This document shows positions 52,890 through 64,000 of a stretch of 64,000 nucleotides of DNA, one piece after another (position 1 is the stretch's first letter; every line of letters begins with the position of its first letter). The notes beneath the pieces are model-generated. The model was given only the letters and a program-made list of their open reading frames with translations, did not search any database and was not told where the DNA came from. A program made the translations under genes and the position numbers. Origin of the DNA: Balaenoptera acutorostrata (taxonomy: Eukaryota > Chordata > Mammalia > Artiodactyla > Balaenopteridae). The stretch lies in contig NC_080068.1 of the NCBI RefSeq assembly GCF_949987535.1, positions 84,221,254 through 84,285,253 on the forward strand, in the 5' to 3' direction.

Positions 52890-52990
52890 CTTAGACTTTG
52901 AATGAGGCAAGTATGGGATCATATTCTTTTATTTGGAATCTTTGTGACCTAAGGTAATTTACTTAACCTTTCTGTAGACCTCAATCATTG
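52890..52990 (+). repeat. MIR fragment
   Basis: TTTGTGACCTAAGGTAATTT then ACTTAACCTTTCTGTAGACC matches the MIR core. Short. Confidence 0.5.
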
Positions 52991-53334
52991 TGGGCTACTT
53001 TTCAGAAGGGGATTTAACTTTGGGTGAGGCAGCTCCCTTCAGATATGGGCAATTCCTGAGGAAAGAGATGACCCCAATCTTCGGCAGGCAGCCCTCCCAG
53101 CAGTGGAAGGAGCAATGAATGCCTGAAGGGAGATCTAAGCAGGGCACCACTGTACCCAGGACTGTCAACTATTTTGCTAATTCTTTTCTATTTTCAAAAC
53201 CAAATTTTCGACCCCAAACAATAATCCCCTCCTCTCTATATCTTATAGATCATGTACAAAAATTCTCCCCCTTTATTGTCATTATTTTACACTGCTTTTT
53301 AATCATTGACTTCTTGCATGAATAATATAGTAAC

Positions 53335-53590
53335 ATAGAGAAGCAGTGGTTTAGCAGTTGAGTGTGGGATTTGGAGATAGACTATTTGAATTTATGCCTT
53401 AGTTCTGCCAATTATTCATGAGAAGTTAGTGAAGATTTATCTTTCTTTACCTTGGTTTCCTAATTCACAAAATGGTGATAATAATAGTGCTTACTTTGTA
53501 GGTGGTAAGGATTTGATGAGTTTAAAATAACACCTAGGAAGCCCTATTGGCACCTGACATAAAATAATCACTATATAAGTATCAACTTTT
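53335..53590 (+). repeat. MIR element
   Basis: AGTGGTTTAGCAGTTGAG, TTAGTTCTGCCAATTATTC, CCTTGGTTTCCTAATTCAC and AAAATGGTGATAATAATAGT are consecutive MIR blocks. Diverged. Confidence 0.72.
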
Positions 53591-54612
53591 ATTACTCTGT
53601 CCTGTGCTGTGTTGAAGAATCCTCTTTGACATGACTCAGTACTTATTACTATACTTGGCATGTTTTCATTGTAATCGAAGGAAATGAATTCAAAATCCAT
53701 TATTAGCATTAGAGAGTTTTATAACATTCAGATCCCTCTCCAAATTGTCGTTTTATTACATTAAAACGGGAAAAAAAAATCTTTCTGCCTGGTGAGTTTA
53801 TTTTGAACACTACGTAAGGTAATATATGTGAAAACACTCCCTATCCTACAGCCAAGAAACTCCTCTTCGATGTTCCTAACATACCATGCGTTCTCATGTC
53901 CCAGATCTTTTGCATACAGGCTGTTCTGCCTTGAGTTCTTCCTTGTCTCTCTCCCATCTTTTGACTTCTATTTGCTCATCAAGCTTCAGGTCTATTCTTC
54001 TCCATTGAAGTTTTCTATAGCATCTCAGTTAGTGCCATGCACCCATGCTCCCCTGAAACTCTGTAGCTGACAATAGCATCTCGTTTATTCAACTTTTTTT
54101 GTAACTATCTGTTTTGTTGGGGGCTTTTTGTGTTTTTTTAGGTGACTTGAGTCTTCTAAAGGAAGGTCTTATTCATTGCTTTGATATTCCCAAGCCTAGC
54201 CCACCATCTGGATCACTTATTAATAAGTGGGGAGGGGAGGATGGGATGGTATGGGATGGGACTGAGCCAAATCTTTCAAAAACAGTTGGATCTGTTCAAA
54301 CACAGATGATTTAAGATAACTAGCAAAATATTCATGTCTACTTTACAAGTAGAAATTAATCTCACTTAATGTCAAAATTATCAAAACTAATCTTTCCTGG
54401 ATTGAATTTCTCAACACTACTTCAAAATTATAGCCATTGTTTTGCTCAGTAGCTCAGTCCCAATAGAAGCAAACTCTCTATCTCTAATAACCTTCTTACA
54501 AAGTATGTTCACACTGCAGGTGATTTTTGAATGTTTCTTATTAAACATGACAGAAAAAATAGTTAAAAGTAGGAAGAAAACTGCCTGAAGTGACTTAGTG
54601 TTTTATATATTT
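53591..54612. other. No gene recognised
   Basis: Contains 66- to 80-codon frames at 53828-54070 and 54114-54314 with no recognised domain, and a G-rich patch near 54228-54262. Confidence 0.35.
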
Positions 54613-54627
54613 AAATTATATCACCCT

Positions 54628-54911
54628 TACAGAGTGAAGTAAGTCAGAAAGAGAAAAACAAATATCATATATTAATGCATATATGTGGAATCTAGAAAAA
54701 TGGTACAGATGAACCAGTTTGCAAGGCAAAAATAGAGACACAGATGGAGAGAACAAATGTATGGACACCAAGGGGGGAGATCAAGGTGGGGGGTGGTGGT
54801 GGGATGAATTGGGAGATTGGGATTGACATGTATACACTAATATGAATAAAATAGATAACTAATAAGAACATGCTGTATACAAATATAAATAAATTAAATT
54901 TAATTAAACAA
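54628..54911 (+). mobile_element. Short L1 3' end with perfect 15-bp TSD
   Basis: A 284-bp, strongly 5'-truncated L1 starting just before the ORF2 stop (ACAGAGTGAAGTAAGTCAGA) and including the 3' UTR (GTATGGACACCAAGGGGGGA) and an A/T-rich tail. TSD AAATTATATCACCCT at 54613-54627 and 54912-54926. The perfect TSD and low divergence from the 41-42 kb 3' UTR suggest it is relatively young. Confidence 0.95.
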
Positions 54912-54926
54912 AAATTATATCACCCT

Positions 54927-56734
54927 AGCTGGAAGTATATACAAACCCCCCACAGGTGATAATGTCAATGGTGATTAGATTAGAGTTAATATTTTTATGA
55001 GTTGTTATAAAGGCAACTGAAAATTTCCAACAGATCCAATATTTCTTACATTGCATTTGCCTTTATAGTTGAAGCCGTGGAACTGGTCAACTCATCTTTC
55101 TGAGGACTACAACAGAGTGAAAATAAGAGAGTAGGACATAGAGGCATTATAGGTGTCACAACACTTTAAAAACCATAATCATACTTAGGAATGGCTACAC
55201 TATTCAGTTAGTATTTGTAATATTTTTTTAAGAAATAGGCTGTTTTTATTATAACAGCTATGTCTCACCTTTTAGTTTCTCTTCTTTCCTTCTAGTTTTA
55301 TGGTGGTTCTTTTTGAGGATCTGGCTACTACAAATATCCTTTAATTAGCAATGCTTTTGACATTACATCTATTGTACAAAGAAGATTGAAATAGGACAGG
55401 AATTCAAAAAAACTGATGGAACAAATTGTGTCTAGTAATGCATTCCTTCCCATTCTCATGCCTTTTGTTAACTTTGCAGAATTAAGAACAGTGCTTCTGG
55501 GTCAAGTGAAATTTCACCTGCAAGGTTTGGTAAATTTCATTCCCACTTAAACCTTCATTAAACCCCCAAATTTAGCTATGCTCCTCTAGAGACCAGTGCC
55601 TCATGCTTTAAGAAGTAAGAGTAGCAATACTGCTTACTGACCACACATATTTTCACAGGAAAATGGGGGAAATGGTGTTGCCCCTTACTTTAACAGTGAT
55701 ATAGAGTTCACTCTCAATTATCCAGAAGTGATTGTCCATTTTGCTCATTATTTGTAACCTTTATTTCTTCCTTTTCCTTAGTCTTAATATTTTTGGACTT
55801 TGCATTGTGCCAGCAGAAAATAGGAAAAATGATGAAATATAGAATATAAATGAATATTGTGTTGTCATTTCTAGCTTTTTAAAAATGAAGCTATATTGAA
55901 ATAATTACATCAATTTTTGATCACTTGGCTTGTATTTGTAACTTTTTCCTTGCCTGAAAAAAATGGCTAAGTAAATTAACAGGACAAAGATTCCAAAGGA
56001 GACAATTAAAAAATACCTAATAGGAGAAAACTTACAATAATTTCACATCAATTATTTATATCAAACAATGGATTTCTAATACTTACAAATTAGACATGTA
56101 TCAATTAAAGTCACTCCCTACAGAGTCTCTATGTGAAGTCACTTGTTAGACCAATTTAAGTTACAATTTAAAGCTAAAATTAATTTAATTTATATATTCT
56201 ACAGTTGCAACATGTTCCTATTTTTTATCTGAATTCACCTCTAATTATTTTGAATTTATGATGCCCTTTATTTTTTCCAATACAATTTAGGCATTATTAA
56301 CTATTCAGGGACTATCCTTTACCCATATATAGCGAAAAGACAATTTCTTTTTTCCTTCACACAAAATATCTTGCATACTGATATGAAGAACCTAAACTCC
56401 CCCAAAAATGCACTTCCAAAAGTCATATACACTCCAAACTCAACGATCAGTATAATCTGGGCTCAACATTTCTGTCAAACCATGTTTCCCAATCTTCTTC
56501 AATTCTTACACTTTATACTATTTAGGTCACCATCCTTATTTTCTCGCAAATACACCATGAGGTTTTTAAGTCCATTTTCTGATACAGTGTTCATCATTGT
56601 AATATACTTGTTCCAATTCTGTATCTGTGGGAGTATTGTGAAGTCAACCAGACATGGTTTCATATAATAAAAATCGTCATTAAAATAAAAATTATGATAG
56701 CGATAAAAAGTGTGTAATTACAATATGCAATGTT
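54927..56734. other. No gene recognised
   Basis: A 98-codon frame at 56371-56667 (+) shows no domain. AT-rich and unassigned. Confidence 0.35.
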
Positions 56735-56905
56735 TTTCAATATTATCTCATTTAGTTCCTCACAATAAACCTACTTATGAGGTACATATTATTATTGTTA
56801 TACAGATTTACTGCCCAGGAAATTAAGGTCAGGTGGTTGACAGACTTGCCCAGAAAACTAGTAAATGAAGGATGTTGGGATCTTACCCCAGATAGTCTGA
56901 TCCAG
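56735..56905 (-). repeat. MIR element, minus strand
   Basis: TATCTCATTTAGTTCCTCAC, CTTATGAGGTACATATTATT, TTACTGCCCAGGAAATTAAG and GACTTGCCCAGAAAACTAG follow the inverted MIR consensus order. Confidence 0.72.
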
Positions 56906-58934
56906 CATTTATTTACCTTTTCATGCTCTCTTTATCACTTATTTGCTTGTGACTTTATGTAAATGACATAACCTCTCTAATCCTTTATTTCTTCCTTTTA
57001 AAAATGAATTTGTATTTGTGTGTGTAGATGTTTCATATCAGCCATTTCTCCAAGGATCCCTGGTATGTAGAAACCAAGATCTGTGGGCTAGGTGTGCTCA
57101 TTGTATCAGAGTTTCTTTACTTCCAAGTGCTCTTAGCAGATAGAGGCAGAAAACAACACATACACATACATCTATAGATGACTGTATATCTATCAATTAT
57201 ATTACAGCCTACAAGTTTGTACTGATCCCTTTAATGCATATCACAGAACAAAGTTTATTCTAGTTTTCCCCTTTTCCATATTTGTAGCTCCCTTCTTCAG
57301 TGTTTGTGAATCTTGATTTAAATATGTGTCAGCATATTAATAGTTTGTGAAGATTGGTCTATAATTAAATTTTATTCAAGTAGCAATGAGATTACTATTC
57401 TTTTTGACCTGGTATAATTAGCTTCACATTTCGGGAAAGATAATCATTTAGACTGCTTTTGAATGTTTCCTGCTGAGTTTTAGCTTTGTGCTGGTTTTGG
57501 TCATGACCACATGACAATTTTACTATTAATGCATTTAAATTAAAGTTGAAAATGCAAGAACAATGTACACAAAACAAGAACATGGTAGTGTGTTAAATAT
57601 TAGAACTTAATTCTGAGATTTTTCTTGGGAGTTGGAAGGGGAGATTCAGGCTTTCAGCCAAACATATTTTTCAACATGTGTTTAAAAGCATTATTCCTAA
57701 CCCTTATGCTCAGTTAGGATCAGATAAATGTCTTATTGATCTATCAAAACTGGAGCCTACATATTACATTTTAGAATCATAGTAAAGTCCACATGTGTGA
57801 CCCATGTTTGAAATACAGTAATACATTATCAATGAGGCCCATAAGCTAAACAAGAATCATTCACAAGTCTAAGACCCTCTGTTAACAGCGTGACTCAAGT
57901 ATTTTTCACACTCAGGCCTGGAATTCTCAAGGGTCTTAAATGTAGAGATTATTGATTTTAAACAGTTACACAGGTACAGTCTAATCTTAAATAATGTTTG
58001 TCAAATGGCTTCAGAATATAGGGCTGGACACCTAAAGACAGCTAATTTACAGCTGGAACGGCTAAGCTTTCTATCTCTGGAGATGCCTAGTTTTTTGACT
58101 CTTGTCTGAGATAAAGGCAATGGCATTTATGATGTGCTATTTAAAGCTGGAAACTTTTCCGGTGGTCCTGCTCCACCCAGGGTTGGCTTCTTTACCAATG
58201 GCTCAACTAGCTCAAATAGCTTGACAAGCCTGGTTTGGCCACTTAAAGAACTTCTTAGAGTTTCCTCTAGTTGCTCTCCTGAAGCTAAGATTTCTCATGC
58301 AAACTTGGCAGTGCAGCCAGAGGCTCAGTACAACTCAAGGGCACAAAGATTGTCTCTCAGACCTTTGATGGCTGCCTGAAACCTACTTCTCTTGTTCTGT
58401 ATGTTTTACATTTAAATAAAATCCTCACATGAATATACTCTATGGAATCTGCTAGGTCTTTCAAATATCCAAACAGTGGAAAACATTACAACACCACACT
58501 GACTACTCTGGGTAAGAGTGGAATATTATTTCAGGTAAGTCTAATATGGATAGAAGGTGTGGTAAGTTTGGTAAGCAACTCCAACATGGGTGAAACTACA
58601 AAAGATAAGACAATATTGAATAGGTAACTCAGAACAGACCAAGCACATGACTCCATACCTCCCTGGAGGTGCCAGTGTTTATAAGTTTCAAGCATCTATT
58701 TGATCCAGCTGAAGGAAAACCTGGTGTGATCTTCATTCTGTGTTTTAATTGGGGGAATTTATAGGGCCCCCATGATGCCTGATTCTTCCTTTGTATCCTG
58801 CAGAAGGAAAACTGATCCCTGCGGGGAATATTTGCTTCAAGATTATTCTTGTTAAATGGAGTTAAAATATATCCCTAGACTTTCTCGTATTTGTTGCTTC
58901 TCACAAATGTGCTTTTGTGGTAAGCTCAGGCATG
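56906..58934. other. No gene recognised
   Basis: Includes an 81-codon frame at 58134-58379 in locally more G+C-rich sequence, without recognised domain or splice context. No repeat assigned. Confidence 0.35.
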
Positions 58935-59150
58935 TTCTTAGAAGGGAGATGATCTGGAGTTCAAATTCCACCTCTAGCACTAGCTAAATGTTACATCTTT
59001 TTTGGTACATTTTGTTACATTACAGTCCTTTTCCATAAAATGAGGATAATAACACTACTTACCTCATGGAATTTTATGTATTAATGAGACAATGCATGAA
59101 AAACATTAACACAGTGCTGGCTTGTAAGTGTTCAATAAAGGCTAGCTTAT
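58935..59150 (+). repeat. MIR element
   Basis: CTGGAGTTCAAATTCCACCT, CATAAAATGAGGATAATAAC, CTTACCTCATGGAATTTTAT, CAGTGCTGGCTTGTAAGTG and TTCAATAAAGGCTAGC are in MIR order, near full length. Confidence 0.78.
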
Positions 59151-60429
59151 TTGATATTTCTAGTCACATGGTTAGACAGTCTAAATCTCCTCTACAAAGT
59201 CATTCTTGACAGAATTAATTTTGCACTAAGTTAATGCTAATGCTGTATAGCCCATGTGCTCTGAATATCCAGTCCAGAAGTCATATTTAACTGGTGAAAT
59301 TTAACATATGTAGCACTAGACTTAAAATGACTGCTTGCCTTAAAAATCAATGTGACCAGGGCCATTTCTGTATGTGGTCCCAGGAAGTATCCTTATGACT
59401 ATCCAGTTTCCTTTTTTTGGAGATCATTAATATGCTCTTTCCTGGACATTAGATAGTAAAATATGCATCCAAGTCCCAGGCAGACATCATTGGTCACTGT
59501 TTCTGCACTGTAGAATGTAGTGTTGCTTTGTGTTCATACTTTTTTCTTTATTTGAGATAAAATCATTGTAATTCAAATTTCAAAGGGGTTCTTTTTTGTT
59601 TAGGTGAACACTTGAATAAGGACTTTTACTTTATATCTTATCACTGCCATATCTCTTGAAGATTTCTGTGGGAAAGTGAAATAGTTTTATTTATTTATTC
59701 TATAAATTATTAATTTATTAATTCTATAGTTTTAAAGATAAAACTATTTATAGAATTAACAACAAATATAGAGGTTCAAACCTTGAAACATTCACTATGA
59801 GTGTCCATTTGACTTTGAAATCAGACACTGACACTTTACAAATATTCAGTTGATACTAAGTAAAATGGTAGCATTTGCTTTAGAGTTAGAAAACATGCAT
59901 GCATAGTGCAAGATTTAAATATACCTGACCTGTGTTATTCATTTTGAAATACTTCTTTGTGTGAGAAGAGAGGGCATCCTACATGATTATTAGCTTCAGA
60001 GCCATTTAAAGTATTTGAAAGGAAGTGCATTATTTGAGACTAGCACATAAAAGGAGATTGTCAAGACTTGGTGAAATTTTATTAATGACTCAGGTGATTT
60101 AATAAAGCATCCTACCCACTGAAAGCTCAAATCTGTTTGGTAAGAATTATATTTTTGAATTGAAAATTAGATATTTCCAGGGTGATTTTGCCCTTTTGAA
60201 AGAACCAGTGAGTAGAAAGAATCCACCTTCCTTTCCTATTAAGTTAAATGTCACCAAAGTCACTAGTACCTTAGTTTCTTTTTAGAAAATTCAAGTAATT
60301 AGAATTGTTAGAACTCTCTAAACTTTTAAAAATAAATGATTGAATTTGTGTATGAGATATCAAATTTATGAGAAATCTGACCATCACAAAAAATATTGTT
60401 TGATAGGAATACGTTAAGAATAAACAACT
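59151..60429. other. No gene recognised
   Basis: AT-rich. An AT-rich inverted motif pair (ATAGTTTTAT / ATAAAACTAT) lies near 59682-59745. Nothing else was assigned. Confidence 0.35.
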
Positions 60430-61922
60430 AAGAAGGCATTTTAAGAAGACGCCGAAGGAAGAGCCTGAACTTATTTCCTCCCACAGACAGAAGAGATAAA
60501 TACCTACATGTGGATTAATTCCCTCAGAAGAGAACCTGAAAACTAGTTGATTACCTGTTTCACAACAAAGAATAAAAAGGACTACATCAGCATGGGTAGG
60601 AGGGGCAGAGAAAAGTTCTCACCCAAAACCCCACCCCTGGCCTGGCCACACACAATACAAAGGGATCTTATTAGAAAGGCTTTTCTCCTGGGGGAGCAAG
60701 TATGAGACCCCACATCAGACACACGGGCCCAAGGCTTCTACACCAGACAGCTGAGTCCCCAAAATGCCTGGCTTAGAAAACTAATGGGGCTAATGTCCAA
60801 GGGTCCAAAAAAGCTATTGGAAACTGAGACTCCCCTCTTAAAGGGCTCACATGCAATCCTTCTCACTCAGAGACCCTGCAAAATATCAGCGGTTTGAAAA
60901 CTGCTGAGACTCTTTGTGAAGGAGAGTTGTTTGCAAATCTAAAAGCATCAGTTGTGGGGGCGGTGCAGGGGGTGTAACATGGTGATAATACTCGTAGGAG
61001 TCACTGGCAGAGGCCATTGTGTTCCTCACCTCACCTGCTAGCACAGACCTGAGAGTGTGGCTGCACTACCCTGCCACAAAGCTGAAGCTGGAGAGCTCTG
61101 GCAGCTGCAGCATCCCCCCACACCCTGACTGGGGTGGCATAAATAGCCATGGCATTCTCCTGCTCCCTAACTAAAGTCTGCAAGTGTGGGTGGCTGTGAC
61201 ACTCCCCTGCCCCCCTGGCTGGGACTGGAGAATATAAGCAGTCATAATATTCTCCCACTCCTGGCCTAATGGCTGACTCATGTGCACAGACAAAGCACTT
61301 TCGTACTGCATTGCTGAAGCCCAGGGGTGGGTGCAGTCAAGACATTTTCCTGCTGCCTTCTTGAAGCAAGAGAGCAAGTCCCACCCCCTATAATCTCCAG
61401 CTACCTAGCTAAAGCCAGTAGGTGCATGCAATCCGCATAGGGGACACTACTGGCTGGCCTGGCCCTGGTGGCCACGGGGGCTGGTGTTCTTGAACTCCAC
61501 GACACTGGAGCAATCAGAAAGACAGCTCTTGGCAGGCCACCATACCCAGGGCCCTGCACAGACAGCAGACTGAAACATAACCTCATCTTATATGAAAAAA
61601 GCTTATTTACTTAGCCTGGAGCTTCATCCTGAGGGACAGGCTTCAGGTTTCCCACATACCTAGAGGCTAAGGAGGTGCTCCCAGGGACTGTAAGCAGGGA
61701 GACACCATCCTTACACACCCCCTTGGCCTCATTAGGGCTTGATGAGGCTCCTCAGAAAGGAGCTTATACACTCACCAGGAGCCCCAGTTTTTGCAACCAC
61801 AGCCAAGGAGACACTTACCTATCTTCTGGTCTGGAGGCCAGCAGGGATTACAGAGTCCTGTCATCCTCACGTAGTAGCTGACCCACAACTGAGCCTGATG
61901 AGTGCCCTGAGTTCCAACCAGC

Positions 61923-62090
61923 CCACACATAGATCAATCCACACCCAGGATGGGCAAGTGACTCTAACCCTCTCTTCCTCATACAGCAGTCACAGCCCTA
62001 TCACAGCCACACATAGATCAATCCACACCCAGGATGGGCAAGTGACTCCAACCCTCTCTTCCCCATACAGCAGTCACAGCCCTATCACAG
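61923..62090 (+). repeat. 84-bp tandem duplication in the L1 leader
   Basis: Two adjacent 84-bp units (61923-62006 and 62007-62090), each starting CCACACATAGATCAATCC, with two differences by eye. They lie in the L1 5' UTR. Confidence 0.95.
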
Positions 62091-62213
62091 CTGGCGGGCA
62101 CCTACAGCCCACATGAGGGATGGCCATAGAGTGCCTGGTTCTGGTGGCCAGAGGAGACTGCACTTCTGGGCCACACAGAATAGCTTCTAAAGAACACCAC
62201 TCTTTTAAGACCA

Positions 62214-62747
62214 AGGCTCTCCGGTAGAGTCTTCAGACAACTGGTGCCCAAGTCCCAGGAACATCCTCCTCTCCTCAATCATGGTTTGTGGTCTTGTCAT
62301 CAGCAACCTGAATCTCAAACCTGGGGGGGTGCCTCAGAGTGCTGGGCAAGGTGGCCCTGGACACCAAGAGCTTCGTGCTGAACCTGGGCAAAGATGGCAA
62401 CAACCTGTGCCTGCACTTCAAACCCCGCTTCAATGAGCACGGGGACACCAACACCATCGTGTGTAACAGCAAGGATGGCGGGGCCTGGGGTGCCGAGCAG
62501 CAGGAGTCTGTCTTCCCCTTCCAGCCTGGAAGTGTTGTGGAGGTATGCATCTGCTTTGACCAGGCAGAGCTAACCATCCAGCAGCCTTGTGGATACAAAT
62601 TCAAATTCCCCAACTGCCTCAACCTGGAGGCCATCAACTACCTGGCGGCCAATGGCGACTTCAAGATCAAGTGCGTGGCCTTTGAGTGAAGCCAGCCAGC
62701 CCATGGCCCCCAATAAAGGCAGCTGCCTTTGCTCCCCCTGGAAAAAA
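62214..62747 (+). pseudogene. LGALS1: Galectin-1 processed pseudogene
   Basis: An intronless copy of the galectin-1 mRNA; the parent gene encodes a beta-galactoside-binding lectin. It includes most of the 5' UTR (GAACATCCTCCTCTCCTCAATC before the start, split by small changes), a start codon at 62281, the coding region to a stop at 62687-62689, a 3' UTR with AATAAA (62711-62716) and a 7-A tail. The natural frame is broken once: an extra G in the G run near 62320-62326 shifts the frame after about 14 codons. From 62339 a 116-codon frame follows the galectin sequence to the correct end. The sugar-binding residues His, Arg, His, Asn, Trp and Glu are present, but the contact Asn in HFNPR is Lys and the Arg after the WGxEQ block is Gln. 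Length matches the usual 135 aa. No clear TSD was found. It sits between the 5' UTR and ORF1 of an old L1. Confidence 0.96.
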
Positions 62748-62779
62748 ACTGACGGAGGTATCCGCTTTCCGTAATACAT

Positions 62780-64000
62780 GTAGACAAACACAGAGAGACA
62801 GGCAAAACAAGGAGACAGAGAAATATATTCCATATCAAAGAACAAGGCAAATCCCCAGAAAAATACTTTAATGAATCAGAGATAAGCAACCTACCTGACA
62901 AAGCATTCAAAATAATGTTCATAAAGACACTCACTCCCAGTGCAGCCAAAATTAAATTAATTAATATAAGAAAGAAAATTAATTATAAAAAAAAAAAAGA
63001 CAGTCATTGATCTCAGGAGAAGAAAGGGATGAACGTGGCAAGAAGCCAACAAAGAGAAACTATAAGAAAGTACTGAAGAGAAGTTATAAGTGAAATGAAA
63101 AACACATTGGAAGGGTTCAACAGCAGAATGGATAAAACAGAAGCAGATTGGGAGTCTGGGACTGACATGTACACACTGCTATTTTTAAAATAGGTAACCA
63201 ACAAAGACCTACTGTATAGCACAGGGAACTCTGCTCAATATTCTGTAATAACCTAAATGGGAAAAGAATTTGAAAAGGAAAGATACATGTATATGTATAA
63301 CTGAATCACTTTGCTGTACACCTGAAACTAACACAACATTGTTAATCAACTAAAAACAAAAAGAAGCACAAAACAAGCTGAAAGACAAAGCAATGGAAAA
63401 CACCCAGACAGAGCAGCACAATGTAAAAAAAGAATTAAAGAAATGAGGATAACATAGGGGACCCTGGAACAACATCAAGTGGAATAACATTTGCATTATG
63501 GGGGTTTCAAAAGGAGAAGAGGAAGAGAAAGAGAAAATTCTTTAATTTGTATTTAAAGAAATAATGGCTGAAAACTTTCCTAATCTGGGGAAGGAAACAG
63601 ATATTCAGTTCCAGGAAGCCCAGAGTGTTCCAAATAAGACAAACCCAAAGAGCAACACACTGAGACACATTGTTATTTAAATGGTAAAAGTTAACGATTA
63701 AGAGAGAATTGTAAAAAGAAAGAAGCAAGAAAAAAAACAACTTATTATGTACTAGGGACAACTGATAAGGCTATCAGCACATTTTTCAGCAGAAATTTTA
63801 CAGGCCAGAAGGGAGTGACATGACATATTCAAAGTGCTGAAAGGAAAAAAACTGCCAAACAAGAATTCTCTACCTGGCAAGGTTATCATTCTGAATTAAA
63901 GAACAGATTAAGGTTTTATAGATAAGCAAAAGCTAAAAGAGTTCATCACCACTAAACTGGTCTTATAAGAAATGTTAAAGGAACTCCTCCAAGCTAAAAA
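62780..64000 (+). pseudogene. Old L1 ORF1, interrupted and decayed
   Basis: The ORF1 N-terminus appears near 62800 (blocks equivalent to Gln-Met-Lys-Glu-Gln and Glu-Ile-Ser-Asn-Leu-Pro-Asp-Lys-Ala-Phe). Coding similarity resumes after the inserted L1 fragment at about 63369, with the RRM start near 63495 (ATTATGGGGGTTTCAAAAGG) and the C-terminal block TTTTCAGCAGAAATTTTACAGGCCAG-type sequence at 63782-63810. Several stops and frame changes make it non-functional. The element continues past 64000. Confidence 0.8.
63146..63361 (+). mobile_element. L1 3'-UTR fragment inserted in old L1 ORF1
   Basis: A 216-bp L1 3' terminus (GGGACTGACATGTACACACT, GCACAGGGAACTCTGCTCAA, GTATAACTGAATCACTTTGC, CTGAAACTAACACAACATTG) with a short A-rich end. 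TSD AGAAGCA at 63139-63145 and 63362-63368. Removing it restores the ORF1 sequence order. Confidence 0.87.

Larger units (their letters stand above)
60430..64000 (+). mobile_element. Old L1, 5' UTR and ORF1, runs off the window
   Basis: The G+C-richer leader from about 60430 (AGACGCCGAAGGAAGAGCC, ATTTCCTCCCACAGACAG) to about 62213 reads as an L1M-type 5' UTR. It is followed by ORF1 sequence (from about 62780). Two later insertions split it: the LGALS1 retrocopy and an L1 3'-UTR fragment. The right end lies outside the window. Retention of a long 5' UTR is unusual among the L1s here. The exact 5' boundary is uncertain. Confidence 0.75.

Noticed and set aside
62339..62689. Open 116-codon galectin-like frame as a possible working gene
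   Set aside because: It lacks the first strands of the galectin fold because of the upstream frameshift, is intronless with an A tail, and two sugar-contact residues are changed.

Overview
The window is nuclear DNA from a mammal, most likely a cetacean. The main evidence is several copies of the tRNA-derived CHR-type SINE found in whales and hippos, recognisable by its start GGGCTTCCCTGGTGGCGCAG and its fixed order of GAGCC / CGCAACTAGAGAAAG blocks. L1 LINEs with cetartiodactyl-type 3' UTRs, plus old MIR, L2, MaLR and ERVL copies shared by all placentals, agree with this. The sequence is AT-rich. I see no exon of an active host gene, so the window reads as a gene-poor interval built from layered transposons. 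Genus cannot be decided from the sequence alone.

Layout. 1-10 kb: an ERVL-type LTR with internal remnant (about 2.3-5.5 kb, RT-like block near 5.3-5.5 kb), a CHR SINE inside the LTR, and short L1 3' ends. 10.9-11.65 kb: a probable solo ERV LTR followed by a long pyrimidine tract. 14.77-20.68 kb: a full-length L1 with a 15-bp target-site duplication (TSD), an uninterrupted ORF1 and a badly broken ORF2. 21.3-22.5 kb: a three-layer nest, a MaLR LTR carrying both a CHR SINE and a second ERV LTR. 23.9-27.5 kb: L2, MaLR and LTR remnants, with a perfect 26-bp inverted repeat inside the L2. 28.3-30.5 kb: a 5'-truncated L1. 30.5-39.5 kb: mostly unassigned AT-rich DNA with old L1, MIR and L2 scraps. 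39.6-42.9 kb: a composite L1 with a 5' inversion typical of twin priming, an inserted SINE and a probable 3' transduction. 43.3-49.5 kb: SINEs and old L1 pieces. 50.9-59.2 kb: several MIRs and one very short L1 with a perfect TSD. 60.4 kb to the end: the 5' part of an old L1, interrupted by a galectin-1 (LGALS1) processed pseudogene and by an L1 3'-UTR fragment.

Nothing here works together as an operon or system. Three machineries have acted: L1 reverse transcription (its own copies, the SINEs and the LGALS1 retrocopy, all with A-rich tails and mostly with TSDs), retroviral LTR insertion (4-5 bp duplications), and local replication errors that left inverted and tandem duplications. I found no credible undescribed genetic system. 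The most informative loci are the composite L1, the nested LTR stack, the LGALS1 retrocopy and the perfect inverted repeats. Family names rest on recognition from memory, not a database search, and boundaries without a TSD are approximate.
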